From assembly GCA_964538515.1 (NCBI GenBank), contig CAZIEW010000019.1, positions 6,563 to 70,562 of the forward strand: 64,000 nucleotides of DNA. Reading direction: 5' to 3'. A model generated the notes under the pieces. The model did not search any database. It saw nothing but the letters and a program-made list of their open reading frames with translations, and was not told the origin of the DNA. The position numbers and the translations under genes are program-made. Positions 25,542 through 34,674 of this stretch are shown here, piece after piece. The number at the start of each line of letters is the position of its first letter. Position 1 is the stretch's first letter. Origin of the DNA: CALBZH01 sp964538515. Its GTDB lineage: Bacteria > Desulfobacterota > Syntrophobacteria > Syntrophobacterales > Syntrophobacteraceae.

Positions 25542-27749
25542 ATGACTCATGTTCTAAGCAGCCTGCGCTCACGCCTGATTCTCCTGGTACTACTGGCTGT
25601 GCTGCCGGCTTTCGGGGTGATTATCCATTCCGGTTTCAAGCAAAAGGAGCTCGCGTATCTGGAAGCCAAAAGCGACCTTCTCAGGACACTCCACTTCGTT
25701 TCGGCCAGAGAGGAGCAGCTGAGCGAAGGGGCGTCTCGCTGGCTCGAAGCCCTCGCGCAGCATCCCGACCTGGACCCGATGGACTTGTCCAGGTGCTCGG
25801 ACTTTCTTAGCCGCATCCTCAGGGAATCCAGCTTCGTCAACCTGGGGGTGCTCGATGCGCACGGCCATCTGGCCTGCAGCGCCATCCCCTTTGCCGGTTC
25901 CCTGCTCACCGGAAACGAGGCCCATTTCCGGCGCGCTTTTGAGGCGGGACAGCTCTTCGTGAGCGACTATGAAATCCAATCGCCGAGCAACATCCCGGCG
26001 GCGGTCTACAGCCGGCTTGTCGCGGACACCAACGGGGAGCTGGCCGAGGTGGTTTTCGCCCAGCGCCCTCCGGAAGGGTTTTATGAGCTGATCGCCCATT
26101 CTCAGCTCCCCCCTGATACGACCCTCACGATCACCGACACGACGGGCACCGTGATCACGCACTACCCCGAACCGGAGCGATGGGTGGGAAAAGTCCTTGA
26201 AGACGAGCAGATCATCAAGACCATGACCGATCATGTGCAGGGATTCGTTGAAGCCACGGACATCGACGGGGTTGAACGTCTGCATGCGTTCATGCCTCTC
26301 AAGGGTGTGCAGCCCGGTGGATTCGTTTTTGCGAGCATGAGCCTCGAGAGCATTCACGCCAAGTCCAACGAGATCCTCCTCAAGAATCTTCTTGCTCTCG
26401 CGGGGGTGACTTTCCTGGTCCTCGCCGCGGCGGCTTTTTTCGGACATTTGCTCGTCATGCGCAGCGTGAGCTCACTGCTGGATCTTGCCCACCGGCTAGG
26501 CCACGGAGAGCTTGCCGCGCGCAGCGGTCTGCGCCATGGAAACGGGGAGCTCAACAGACTGGCGTCGGCTTTCGATGCGATGGCCGAGTCCCTCCAAACC
26601 CGTGAGGAACAGCGCCAGTCGGCTGAGGAATCACTTCAACGGAGCGAGGAAAACTTTCGAAGCCTTGTTGAGAATTCGCCGACAGGGATTTCGATCATTC
26701 AGGATCACAGGGTGGTCTATGCGAATCCTGAGTATGAACGTCTCCTGGGTCGACCGTTTGAGCGGAACCGCAGCGTGGATTTCGAGGGGATTCACCCGGA
26801 TGACCTCGAGGAGGTCAAGGCTTTCTATCGTGAGCTGACTTCCGAACGGACAGAAAGGGCGGATATTCGCTTCAGATACCATGCGGTTGGCGAAGGAGAA
26901 GAGAGCGGACCGGTGAAGTGGCTGTATTGCCTGGCCACCACGATGCGATACATGGGAATGAAAGCCATTTTGATCAACATGACCGATATCACGAAAATGA
27001 AAGAAATGGAGCGTCTTCTGGGGATCCAGGATAGAATGGCCTCCCTTGGGCGCGTCACGGCTGGCATTGCTCACGAACTGCGAAATCCATTGTCAGGCAT
27101 CAACATCCACCTGAGCAACCTCGAGCGCCTCTACGAAAGCGAATCTCTCCCCGAGGAGGAAACGATGCTCAAAGCAGCCGGGATCATCCAGCAGCTCAAG
27201 AGCGCCTCCAACCGAATCGAAGCGGTCATCCGAAGGGTTCTCGACTTCTCACGACCTTCCGAGCTCAAGATGGTCCCCGTCAACGTCAACCGCATGATCG
27301 ATGAGTCCATCGAGCTCTGCGCCACGACGCTTCGGAAAGGGGAAATCGAGATCACGAAATCGCAGGCGGTCGATATACCGGAGTGTCTGGCGGACCCATC
27401 CTCCTTGCACCAGGTCCTCGTGAACCTCCTCACCAATGCCATCGGCACGCTCCGAAACTGGGACGGCCCCAAGAGACTGGAGGTTTCTTCAGCGGCCAAT
27501 GGAAACCGCCTCCTGATCAAGGTCGCCGATTCAGGTCCCGGGATCCCTGCCCATTTGTCGGACAGGGTCTTCGAGCCGTTTTTCACGACACAGAAGGACG
27601 GGCTCGGAATAGGGCTGAGCATTTGCCACCGGATCGTGTCCGATCACGGCGGTGCTTTGAAGGTTGCTCCGAGCAGGTGGGGCGGGGCCGAATTCACGAT
27701 CGAGATCCCGAAGAACGGCATCCATCGGGATGAATGGGACCATTCTTGA
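25542..27749 (+). CDS. PAS/HAMP sensor histidine kinase
   Basis: I chose ATG 25542 (AGGGGAG upstream); the frame is open further upstream but weak. The 735-residue protein has a membrane anchor (LILLVLLAVLPAFGVII), a periplasmic dCache-like sensor (about 35-280), a second transmembrane helix (LLALAGVTFLVLAAAAFFGH), HAMP, one PAS domain (ENFRSLVENSPTGISIIQDH), HisKA with H-box GIAHELRNPLSG, and an ATPase domain (LVNLLTNAIGTL; VADSGPGIP; GLGIGLSICHRI). It would autophosphorylate on the H-box His and donate to the regulator 12 bases downstream. The signal sensed is unknown. Confidence 0.95.
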   Translation: MTHVLSSLRSRLILLVLLAVLPAFGVIIHSGFKQKELAYLEAKSDLLRTLHFVSAREEQLSEGASRWLEALAQHPDLDPMDLSRCSDFLSRILRESSFVNLGVLDAHGHLACSAIPFAGSLLTGNEAHFRRAFEAGQLFVSDYEIQSPSNIPAAVYSRLVADTNGELAEVVFAQRPPEGFYELIAHSQLPPDTTLTITDTTGTVITHYPEPERWVGKVLEDEQIIKTMTDHVQGFVEATDIDGVERLHAFMPLKGVQPGGFVFASMSLESIHAKSNEILLKNLLALAGVTFLVLAAAAFFGHLLVMRSVSSLLDLAHRLGHGELAARSGLRHGNGELNRLASAFDAMAESLQTREEQRQSAEESLQRSEENFRSLVENSPTGISIIQDHRVVYANPEYERLLGRPFERNRSVDFEGIHPDDLEEVKAFYRELTSERTERADIRFRYHAVGEGEESGPVKWLYCLATTMRYMGMKAILINMTDITKMKEMERLLGIQDRMASLGRVTAGIAHELRNPLSGINIHLSNLERLYESESLPEEETMLKAAGIIQQLKSASNRIEAVIRRVLDFSRPSELKMVPVNVNRMIDESIELCATTLRKGEIEITKSQAVDIPECLADPSSLHQVLVNLLTNAIGTLRNWDGPKRLEVSSAANGNRLLIKVADSGPGIPAHLSDRVFEPFFTTQKDGLGIGLSICHRIVSDHGGALKVAPSRWGGAEFTIEIPKNGIHRDEWDHS

Positions 27750-27761
27750 GGTGGAGAAGTC

Positions 27762-29144
27762 ATGGAGCCTTACCGTATTCACGTGATCGACGACGACATG
27801 AGCATCCGGGAAGGGGTGGTGACTGCCCTTGAGGGCACGTATCGGGTTGAAGCCTTTCCTGCTGCAGAAGAAGCCCTAGAGACCGCGGAGAAGCTCGCCC
27901 CTGATCTTGTTCTCCTGGATATCGGCCTTCCCGGCATGAACGGGGTGGAGGCTCTCCGTCGGTTCAGGGAGTCGTATCCAGAGACTCTGGTCATCATGAT
28001 CTCCGCCTATGAGGATATCGAAACGGTGATTTCCTGTATGAAGCTGGGGGCTCATGACTACGTGGTAAAGCCCCTCCACATGGATGCCCTCGAGGTTGCC
28101 ATTCGGAATGCACTCCAGACCATCTCCCTGAAAAAGGAGGTATGGACCCTGCAGGAAAGGTGTTTGAACCAGGACTTCCCGTTCATCATGGCTGAAAGCG
28201 AGCAGATCACCCACCTGATGGACTTGGTGAAGAAGGTCGCCCGCAGCCCGGACACGCCCGTGATGATTCTCGGCGAAACGGGTACAGGGAAGGAATTGAT
28301 CGCCAGGGCCATCCACTACCACAGTCCTCAATCGAGAGGTCCCATGGTCACGGTGAATTGCGCGGCCATTCCCAGTGACCTCATCGAGAGCGAGCTGTTC
28401 GGACACGAGCGAGGCGCTTTTACGGGAGCACGCCAGCACGGGAAGAGAGGCCTCATTGAAGAGGCCACCGGCGGCACCCTGTTCCTGGATGAGGTGGGAG
28501 ATCTGAGTCCGGAGGCTCAGGCGAAGCTGCTCCGGTTTCTTGAAGACGGTGGGTACTACCGAGTTGGAGGGACCAAGGCCCTGAAGGTTCAAACCCGTGT
28601 GGTTTCAGCCACCAACAAGGACATCATGAAGATGATCGCCGCCGGATCCTTCAGGGAGGATCTCTTCTACAGACTCGGGGTCATCAGATTGGAAGTCCCC
28701 TCCTTGAACAGGCATCCCGAGGACATCATTCCGATCGCCATGCGCTTCCTGAGCCAATTCAGCCAGAAGTTCGCAAAGCGTTTTACCGGGATCAGCATTG
28801 AAGCCCAAAGGGCGCTCACCAGCATCCACTGGCAGGGAAACGTCCGGGAGCTCAGGAACGTGATCGAAAGGGGGGTACTGATCGGCACGGGCCCGGAGCT
28901 CGCGATCGAAGACCTCGGAATCGTTTCCGACCAGGATCCAGGTAGGGGTGATAAGGAAACCCCGATGTTCCCGCCCCTCCCCGACGAGGGCGCCGACCTG
29001 ACTTCCATCCTGGAGTCCGTCGAGAAGCACTACATTGCACAAGCTCTCCAGAAGGCCGGGGGCAACGAAAGCAAGGCGGCCCAATTCCTTGGCCTCAATC
29101 ATCACACCTTCCGCTACCGCAGAAAAAAGCTCCAGGTCCAGTAG
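27762..29144 (+). CDS. NtrC-family sigma-54-dependent response regulator
   Basis: The 460-residue protein has a receiver domain (HVIDDDMSIREGV; phospho-Asp in VLLDIGLPG; Lys in YVVKPLHMD), a sigma-54 activating AAA+ domain (GETGTGKELIARAIH; the GAFTGA loop; GGTLFLDEVGDLS), and a C-terminal Fis-type helix-turn-helix (GGNESKAAQFLGLNHHTFRY). It activates sigma-54 promoters after phosphorylation, presumably by the kinase encoded immediately upstream. The TTCGAA-N4-TTCGAA elements nearby are the best candidates for its DNA target. Confidence 0.96.
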   Translation: MEPYRIHVIDDDMSIREGVVTALEGTYRVEAFPAAEEALETAEKLAPDLVLLDIGLPGMNGVEALRRFRESYPETLVIMISAYEDIETVISCMKLGAHDYVVKPLHMDALEVAIRNALQTISLKKEVWTLQERCLNQDFPFIMAESEQITHLMDLVKKVARSPDTPVMILGETGTGKELIARAIHYHSPQSRGPMVTVNCAAIPSDLIESELFGHERGAFTGARQHGKRGLIEEATGGTLFLDEVGDLSPEAQAKLLRFLEDGGYYRVGGTKALKVQTRVVSATNKDIMKMIAAGSFREDLFYRLGVIRLEVPSLNRHPEDIIPIAMRFLSQFSQKFAKRFTGISIEAQRALTSIHWQGNVRELRNVIERGVLIGTGPELAIEDLGIVSDQDPGRGDKETPMFPPLPDEGADLTSILESVEKHYIAQALQKAGGNESKAAQFLGLNHHTFRYRRKKLQVQ

Positions 29145-29280
29145 CCGCAGGATTCTCCAAGACAGCAACCGTCCAATGGACGTGCCATCGATCCCGTTGG
29201 TGGCGGCTTTTCCGACGGTGATGATGAGGATTGCGTTACCGATCGTTCTTTCGCAGTCCCACAATCCGACCCCCTGCTCG

Positions 29281-29296
29281 TTCGAACTTCCTCGAA
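29281..29296. promoter_or_regulatory. TTCGAA-N4-CTCGAA element, copy C (likely activator site)
   Basis: TTCGAA-CTTC-CTCGAA. One base differs from the perfect double palindrome. It lies 106 bases from the sigma-54 promoter at 29403, virtually the same distance as copy B from its promoter. Confidence 0.62.
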
Positions 29297-29402
29297 TTCC
29301 CCATCGAGATTTTGCGAATTGGGAGGCGAAGCGGCGGAGGAGCTGCTCCTCGTAGTCCGCTCAAGTACCGAGAATAATACGCGTTTGATCGTAACGGTTT
29401 TC

Positions 29403-29418
29403 GGGCACAGCTCTTGCT
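29403..29418 (+). promoter_or_regulatory. Sigma-54 promoter of the large secreted protein
   Basis: GGGCACAGCTCTTGCT fits the -24/-12 consensus TGGCACA-N4-TTGCT except the first base, with correct GG-to-GC spacing. It drives toward the gene at 29613. Confidence 0.72.
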
Positions 29419-29612
29419 CAATACAGAGGCACGCTCAGCCCGTGCGATTCTAAGGCGGGTATTGGAGCTAAGTAGTCTTACCAATGGGAGAGTGAAATGA
29501 CTTCATCTCACGGTACGCGAGATGAGCCCATAGAATCCGATAAGGCGGGAAGCCTTCAATGCTTGCTTGCCCCTAAGGTGCACCGGCAAGCTGATGCGGA
29601 AAGGAAGTAGAG

Positions 29613-31766
29613 ATGGACTCCAAATACAATCGAGCGACCTTATGTCGCCTTGGCAAACGCCCCTGGAGAGTAGCATTCTTGCTCCTCCTGGCCGCCTTGG
29701 CCTGGACGGGCGCTGCGACCGCGCAGACACCGATTCCGCCGTCCACTCAATTCGACATCACCGGACTCCTCGAGGAAGCCACCCTGGATCCAGCCTGCGC
29801 CGCAAGCGCACACTGCGGAGGCACCTTGAAGGTCAACGGTCACGTCGTGACCGTGCCTAAAGAAACGATCGTCATCTTCCCGGCCAGCGCACTCACCTGG
29901 CGGGAAGTCTTCGCTCAAGCGCCCTCTCCGTACGGTTTGCTTACCAGCCCCCCAACCACGGGCATGGCTATGGCGGACGACCTTGTTGCAGCGCCGCCTC
30001 TGACGACCTACGAGGTCCATGTGGTGGGCAACCGGGTCCTGGGCCCCCCGGATCTTTACCTAGCAGGGCTCATCTACATCTCTCAAAATGCCTTGAGCTC
30101 AGGTGCTGGATTCATCAACTTTATCGACCTCGCAGTGGGTGAAATGCGTGTTGGCGGAACGCTCGGCAGCTCCACGACCGGCACGAGGGTTCGCCTCAAC
30201 GACCCCACCGGGCGTTATGGTCGTATCATGTCTCCCGATCCGCGGTTCACCGTGGACGCCGACAACCCCACCATCATGGCCGGAACGGGCTTTCCCATGT
30301 GTCTGCCGCGCTCCGGAGCAGACCCCTTGTGTCCTCAGGGCAACCGGCCCCTCGCCGTGGCTCCCGCGACGGGCTTTGCCGCCACCATCAACATGCCGGA
30401 CCCGGCACTGATAGCCGCGGGCGCACTGCCTGATCCACGGATCCAGGCTCCCTTCGAGGTGGGCGACTATGTCACCTTTGCGGGAACCCTCGTTGCGGAT
30501 GACCTCACCACCTCTGGCCCTACCGCCGGTCCCTGGCCCGGAATCGCGAGCACTTACGTCTCCGCGCACACCATCGTCAATAACATTGCCATCTACACGG
30601 CGCCGGGAACGAATCCCGCCTACGTGATGACGGATGTGACCCTGATCGGCACCGGCGGCCTGACGGTCCTCGGGGCAGGCGAGGCTGCGGTGCGCACCCG
30701 GTTTGAGGGAATGACCACCGACCCGAGCCGGAATATCCACCTTTACGGCATCGACCTTAACCCCGTGACCGGGGCGACCACCGACCGGGACTGGGGGACC
30801 ATCGGAGTGGACCCGGGTCCGCCCAACGGCGCCGTCAAGGGTCGTTGGCGGTTCCGCCCCCCGTGCACCGCGGCGGTTGCAACCGACAAGGCCTGCACTC
30901 CACCGCCTGCGGGGACCTTCTTGCCGCCCACGCGTGAAATGCGAGCGGTCATCGAAGGACTCCAGAGCCAGGACCCGGCTAATCCCGGTGCGATTACGGA
31001 AGCAAACGGGATCTTTTACGGGCAGTATCACGCTCCCATTTCCGAGTACATCTTCCCGGAAAACATCCCCGGATCACCGATCGTCGAAAACAACTTCAAC
31101 GCCCTGGCCTTCCTCGCCTGCGGCGGTTACACGTCGGCTGCGGGGACCCTGGTGGGGCGTCTTTCGCCTTGGCCCAGCAATGTCGTCCCGACATCGTGCG
31201 CGGGAACAGCGCCCGTCGCTAACGCGGGTGCAGCTCAGACCGTGCCTTCAAACGTCCTCGTGACCTTGAATGGCGGCGCGAGCACCGGGGCAGGGTTAAG
31301 CTTCCAGTGGGCTCAAATCGGCGGGACGCCATTAGTCTCGTTTAGTCCCAATAGCACCTCGGCCGTCGTCACGTTCACTTCACCCACCGTGGCAGCGATT
31401 ACCGTTCTGACTTTCCAGCTCACAGTGACGAATGCTTCAGGGAGCAGCACGGCGACCACGACCGTCACCGTCAACCCCGCTGCCCCGCCGCCCGACACCG
31501 TCACCATCACCCTGGTGGAGTACCGGACCGGGAAACAGCGATTGACCGTGTCCGCCACGTCGACCAACGCGAACGCCGTTTTGACCCTGCAGCCCTACGT
31601 CTCGACCACAGGGGCGACCGTACCTGGTGGCATCTTGACCATTCAGGGTGGTGTTCCCACGATCGTCCTGGTGGGAGTCCCGCAGCCGGCTGCCGGAAAC
31701 AGCATAACCGTTACATCCAGCTTTGGAGGGAGCGCACGATCGGGGATCACTCGACTCAGGCAGTAG
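29613..31766 (+). CDS. Large secreted protein with C-terminal Ig/PKD-like repeats
   Basis: The 717-residue protein has a signal peptide (VAFLLLLAALAWTGAATAQ). Residues about 40-530 form a Pro/Gly-rich beta domain with few charges (e.g. DVTLIGTGGLTVLGAGEAAV) that I do not recognise. The last 170 residues look like Ig/PKD-type folds: APVANAGAAQTVPSNVLVTL followed by SFQWAQIGGTP and a second domain with RLTVSATSTNANAVLTL. No sorting signal or membrane anchor is seen. It is the apparent main target of the local sigma-54 promoter, so it is probably made on demand by the kinase/regulator pair upstream. Confidence 0.8.
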   Translation: MDSKYNRATLCRLGKRPWRVAFLLLLAALAWTGAATAQTPIPPSTQFDITGLLEEATLDPACAASAHCGGTLKVNGHVVTVPKETIVIFPASALTWREVFAQAPSPYGLLTSPPTTGMAMADDLVAAPPLTTYEVHVVGNRVLGPPDLYLAGLIYISQNALSSGAGFINFIDLAVGEMRVGGTLGSSTTGTRVRLNDPTGRYGRIMSPDPRFTVDADNPTIMAGTGFPMCLPRSGADPLCPQGNRPLAVAPATGFAATINMPDPALIAAGALPDPRIQAPFEVGDYVTFAGTLVADDLTTSGPTAGPWPGIASTYVSAHTIVNNIAIYTAPGTNPAYVMTDVTLIGTGGLTVLGAGEAAVRTRFEGMTTDPSRNIHLYGIDLNPVTGATTDRDWGTIGVDPGPPNGAVKGRWRFRPPCTAAVATDKACTPPPAGTFLPPTREMRAVIEGLQSQDPANPGAITEANGIFYGQYHAPISEYIFPENIPGSPIVENNFNALAFLACGGYTSAAGTLVGRLSPWPSNVVPTSCAGTAPVANAGAAQTVPSNVLVTLNGGASTGAGLSFQWAQIGGTPLVSFSPNSTSAVVTFTSPTVAAITVLTFQLTVTNASGSSTATTTVTVNPAAPPPDTVTITLVEYRTGKQRLTVSATSTNANAVLTLQPYVSTTGATVPGGILTIQGGVPTIVLVGVPQPAAGNSITVTSSFGGSARSGITRLRQ

Positions 31767-31778
31767 GGGGGGATCCAA

Positions 31779-31816
31779 AGCGTTCGAAGAGCGTCGGAAT
31801 TTGCTCTTCGAACGCT
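31779..31816 (+). terminator. Strong hairpin after the secreted-protein gene
   Basis: A perfect 14-base stem, AGCGTTCGAAGAGC / GCTCTTCGAACGCT, encloses a ten-base loop, starting 12 bases after the stop codon. There is no following T run, so it is either a weak intrinsic terminator or an mRNA 3'-end stabiliser. Being symmetric, it could also serve the opposite strand. Confidence 0.6.
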
Positions 31817-31972
31817 CCATCACCAAAACAGACAATGGAATAGAAAGGGAGCATTACCAACGCAATGAAAGTGGCCCTGCACAGGTGCCGGCCTTGCCTT
31901 TTGTGGTCTCAGCCATGCCCCCCTGTACAACCCGGGGGCGACTGTGGGGCGCAAGACGAGAAGGCAGCACGG

Positions 31973-32152
31973 TCAGTGAACCTCCATGTCGGTGTCGTGA
32001 CTCATGCAATCCCACACCCCTTTGGGGTCGCATTCCCGACAATGGAAATGATCCCCGTAGAGAAGGCGGTGCTCGTAGCGAATGGCATCCTCCAGTTTCA
32101 TTCGGACGCCACAATGCGCGCACGTGACATAGGGATCGCTCTTAGCTTCCAT
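31973..32152 (-). CDS. Small zinc-ribbon-like protein
   Basis: The ATG at 32152 has AGGGGGG upstream, better than an earlier in-frame ATG at 32179. The 59-residue protein has YVTCAHCGVRMKL and FHCRECDPKG, two CxxC pairs about 25 residues apart, typical of a zinc ribbon. A later Cys and several His lie in the tail. It is last in a series of three small genes after the metallo-beta-lactamase gene. Confidence 0.68.
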   Translation of the reverse strand: MEAKSDPYVTCAHCGVRMKLEDAIRYEHRLLYGDHFHCRECDPKGVWDCMSHDTDMEVH

Positions 32153-32252
32153 CGGCCCCCCCTGAAAATGGAGATCCATCGCGGTGAACCGTGAAGCCCG
32201 AGAACCGGGAGGGCGGAGGTCTCCTCAAGACAGGAGCCCCCCGCATGACCGG

Positions 32253-32501
32253 TCACCCTCGGTCTTCACTCTTATCCAGGGAAGCTTTCGGCTTGTGCAT
32301 GGGCAAGCCATAAAGCGTATCGATATAGTATTCGCAGTTCTCGGGACCCAGCTCTGCGACTTCTCGCCTGAACTTCCTGCAGATTTCCAGTCCTTTCTCG
32401 CGCGCTCCTTCAGGAAACCCTCGCTCGTCCGACAAATACCGTTTCTCAATTTGGTCCAGCTTCTTCATGTACTCTTCATAGGTGACTTCCTCGAGCGCCA
32501 T
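32253..32501 (-). CDS. Small helical protein of unknown function
   Basis: The 82-residue acidic and basic mixed protein (MALEEVTYEEYMKKLDQIEK, then GLEICRKFRREVAELG) has GAGGGGG before its ATG. No motif is recognised. It lies 23 bases after the preceding small gene on the same strand. Confidence 0.68.
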   Translation of the reverse strand: MALEEVTYEEYMKKLDQIEKRYLSDERGFPEGAREKGLEICRKFRREVAELGPENCEYYIDTLYGLPMHKPKASLDKSEDRG

Positions 32502-32524
32502 CGAGCCCCCTCATGTTCTCTGTC

Positions 32525-32722
32525 CTATGATTTGCCGAGATGTCTCTCATAGTCGATGATTGCAGTTCTGGCGGCCGCGATGAGATTATAAAACGCCTCC
32601 GATTGGTGGTGATCCACGCCACCACAGCCCATGCTCCCCACCTTATCGAACACGTCCTCCGCGTCGATATAGCTCACAAGCGCCTTTGACGTCTCATAGA
32701 GACGTACGATCCGATCGTCCAT
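32525..32722 (-). CDS. Small protein of unknown function
   Basis: The 65-residue product (RIVRLYETSKALVSYIDAED, AFYNLIAAARTAIIDYERHL) looks like a compact helical protein. A GAGGAG ribosome site lies nine bases before the ATG. It is 75 bases after the metallo-beta-lactamase gene and probably on the same transcript. No family recognised. Confidence 0.68.
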   Translation of the reverse strand: MDDRIVRLYETSKALVSYIDAEDVFDKVGSMGCGGVDHHQSEAFYNLIAAARTAIIDYERHLGKS

Positions 32723-32797
32723 CCGTCTTCACTCCTCTTTGAGCCTGCCCATCTCGTGCCGGCTTAGCCAAACGAAAGCATGCCCCGCCCTCGATGC

Positions 32798-34060
32798 TCA
32801 AGCACTCGCGCCGGGACTACTCGGCTGACCCGCTTTGAGCGACCCCAGCTCGGTCTTGAATCGGGAAAGAAACTCCGACTTGAACGGCTCGATGGCCATG
32901 GCCTCATCGAATCGGCCAAGGAAATACAATGCCATTCCTTTGAAGATTTGGGCTTCCGTGATCTGAGGATTCCTGGCCAGGGCCTGATCGAAATAGGGCA
33001 GGCTGTCTTCGTGTCGGGCGAGACCGAGCAGGGCGTGCCCCTTGGCCGTCAGGGCATGCACATTGTCGGGCTCCTGGATCAGGATCCGGTCCAGAAGCGC
33101 AATGGCTTCCTCGCACCGTCCCATGTCGTTGAGCGCAAAGGCCTTCAGGTGCATGGCCTGGGCGTTCTCAGGGCGAAGGAGAAGCTCCTTGTCGCAGCAA
33201 TAGACGGCCTCCTCGAGCAGCCCCTTTTCCGCCAGCTGTCTCGCCCCGTCCATCCAGGTGATCTGACCGTCCTGCGGGACCTCGAGGATTTTCATCATCA
33301 CACCCACGTACGTTTCCTCGACCGTGTGCTTGCCGGTGACCGCCACGGGGACGCCATGACCGGGCAGCACGTGCACGATGTCCCTTCTGAGCAGCTGTTT
33401 GAGACCGTAAAGGTAATGGTCCAGCTGTCCCCCGGCCGACTTGTCGGCATCCCCCATGGCGTCGGGCAATACGGTGTCTCCGGAGATGAGCGTTCCGGTG
33501 GGCTCGTGAAAGAGGCAGATGCCGTCGATCGTGTGCCCGGGCGTGTGGATCACCTGCCACGGGAACCCGCTCAGATCGAGGGTCTCGCCCCCTTTGAGCT
33601 CGGTTGGGGGAAATCCCACCTCCGTGACCAGTTGTTTAAATTCCATCGGGCCGCCGGCGTGCATGACGATCTCGACCTTTTTCCCTTCCATGATGGGGGG
33701 ATAGCGCAGCAATTCGAAAACACCCATGCAGTGGTCGCGGTGGCCGTGAGTCAGCACAATCTTGCGGATGTCGCGAAGGTCGTAACCCAGTTTCTCCAGC
33801 TCCGCGAAGATCGTGTAGTCATTTCCCGGATCGACCAGGGTCAGGGTGTCGCCGGCCAGGACGTACGTATTGCTGGAATGATGATACCCAATAAGAAAAC
33901 GGCTGTTTTCGAAAACGGGGTGCGAAACTTTGAGGATTTCGGCGGTGGAAAGCCATCCGGGATGATCCGGTTCTTCCTCAGGAAGATCCGCATCTTCAAA
34001 CAGCATATTGAAGCTCTGGGGAATGTCTTGCGCAACCTCGTCTTTGGTCTTTTCAGTCAT
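32798..34060 (-). CDS. Metallo-beta-lactamase fold hydrolase with C-terminal TPR repeats
   Basis: The 420-residue cytoplasmic protein has the zinc motif LTHGHRDHCMG (HxHxDH) and further ligands in VIHTPGHTIDGICL and ISGDTVLP, as in glyoxalase II-type hydrolases. The C-terminal about 130 residues form TPR repeats (AMHLKAFALNDMGRCEEAIA; HALTAKGHALLGLARHEDSL). A fusion of hydrolase and protein-binding repeats suggests a targeted thioester or ester hydrolase, but the substrate is unknown. It heads a minus-strand run of small genes. Confidence 0.9.
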   Translation of the reverse strand: MTEKTKDEVAQDIPQSFNMLFEDADLPEEEPDHPGWLSTAEILKVSHPVFENSRFLIGYHHSSNTYVLAGDTLTLVDPGNDYTIFAELEKLGYDLRDIRKIVLTHGHRDHCMGVFELLRYPPIMEGKKVEIVMHAGGPMEFKQLVTEVGFPPTELKGGETLDLSGFPWQVIHTPGHTIDGICLFHEPTGTLISGDTVLPDAMGDADKSAGGQLDHYLYGLKQLLRRDIVHVLPGHGVPVAVTGKHTVEETYVGVMMKILEVPQDGQITWMDGARQLAEKGLLEEAVYCCDKELLLRPENAQAMHLKAFALNDMGRCEEAIALLDRILIQEPDNVHALTAKGHALLGLARHEDSLPYFDQALARNPQITEAQIFKGMALYFLGRFDEAMAIEPFKSEFLSRFKTELGSLKAGQPSSPGASA

Positions 34061-34182
34061 CTCGTGCCCTCAATCAACAGGTGAAGCGCTCGTTGTGTTG
34101 CTGGTTTCACGTCTGGATACAGTCACATTATAGCACGGAGGATCTCATCACAATGCTGTTTGCACCTCGCGGGCTCAAGGAT

Positions 34183-34217
34183 AAAAAACCCCCTCTTCGG
34201 GGTAACCGAAAAGGGGG
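34183..34217 (-). terminator. Rho-independent terminator of the CoA-transferase operon
   Basis: On the minus strand the sequence is CCCCCTTTTCGG, a four-to-five-base loop, then CCGAAGAGGGGG followed by TTTTTT. The stem is 12 pairs with one G-T wobble and ends in six T. It lies just past the scaffold gap. Confidence 0.85.
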
Positions 34218-34244
34218 ATAGTCGGTTGCAGATCGCCCCTTCCG

Positions 34245-34344
34245 NNNNNNNNNNNNNNNNNNNNNNNNNNNNNNNNNNNNNNNNNNNNNNNNNNNNNNNN
34301 NNNNNNNNNNNNNNNNNNNNNNNNNNNNNNNNNNNNNNNNNNNN
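34245..34344. other. Scaffold gap of 100 N
   Basis: Exactly 100 unspecified bases, the conventional unknown-length spacer. It removes the 3' end of the gene at 34345-34661, and the order of sequence on the two sides depends on the scaffolding. Confidence 0.99.
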
Positions 34345-34661
34345 TCGACCGTAAGCTCCAGGAAGTGGAACTCCGTGATATGGTATTTCCGAATGAAATC
34401 GGCCGGAAGCAGGACGACGAGTCCCGTTTCCCGGGCACACTCCCATTCATAATCCTCGTTGGGTGCCGCAACCTCCTCGCCGGTCTTGCCCGAGTAAATC
34501 TTGAGCACCTTGCCTTCCACCTTCATTCTGGGCTTCATGCCGAATTCGGCATACAGCTCATCGGATATATGCCACCAACAGGCTCTGGCGTTGGCGGCGG
34601 TATAGGCCTTGACGAGCATGGGGTCAAAGCCGCAGACCACCACACGACATTTCTCTGGCAT
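34345..34661 (-). CDS. TIGR-less small protein, 3' end lost in gap
   Basis: ATG 34661 has GGAGG about eight bases upstream. The visible 105 residues (EKCRVVVCGFDPMLVKAYTA, YAEFGMKPRMKVEGKVLKIY, DFIRKYHITEFHFLELTV) read as a real soluble alpha/beta protein with Cys near the start and in DYEWECARE, but no family is recognised. The gene runs into the run of N. It is the last visible gene of the CoA-transferase operon, 13 bases after the preceding stop. Confidence 0.7.
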
Positions 34662-34674
34662 ATTAGACCTCCTT

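Larger units (their letters stand above)
29145..29612 (+). other. Regulatory intergenic region upstream of the large secreted protein
   Basis: No gene is seen in these 468 bases. It contains TTCGAA element C at 29281 and the sigma-54 promoter at 29403. The transcribed leader would be roughly 180 bases before the ATG at 29613, long enough to hold further regulation, but no clear structure was identified in it. Confidence 0.5.

Noticed and set aside
31779..31816. Two TTCGAA sequences as a fourth activator site
   Set aside because: They are 14-base arms of a hairpin separated by far more than four bases and lie downstream of a gene, so a terminator-type role fits better.
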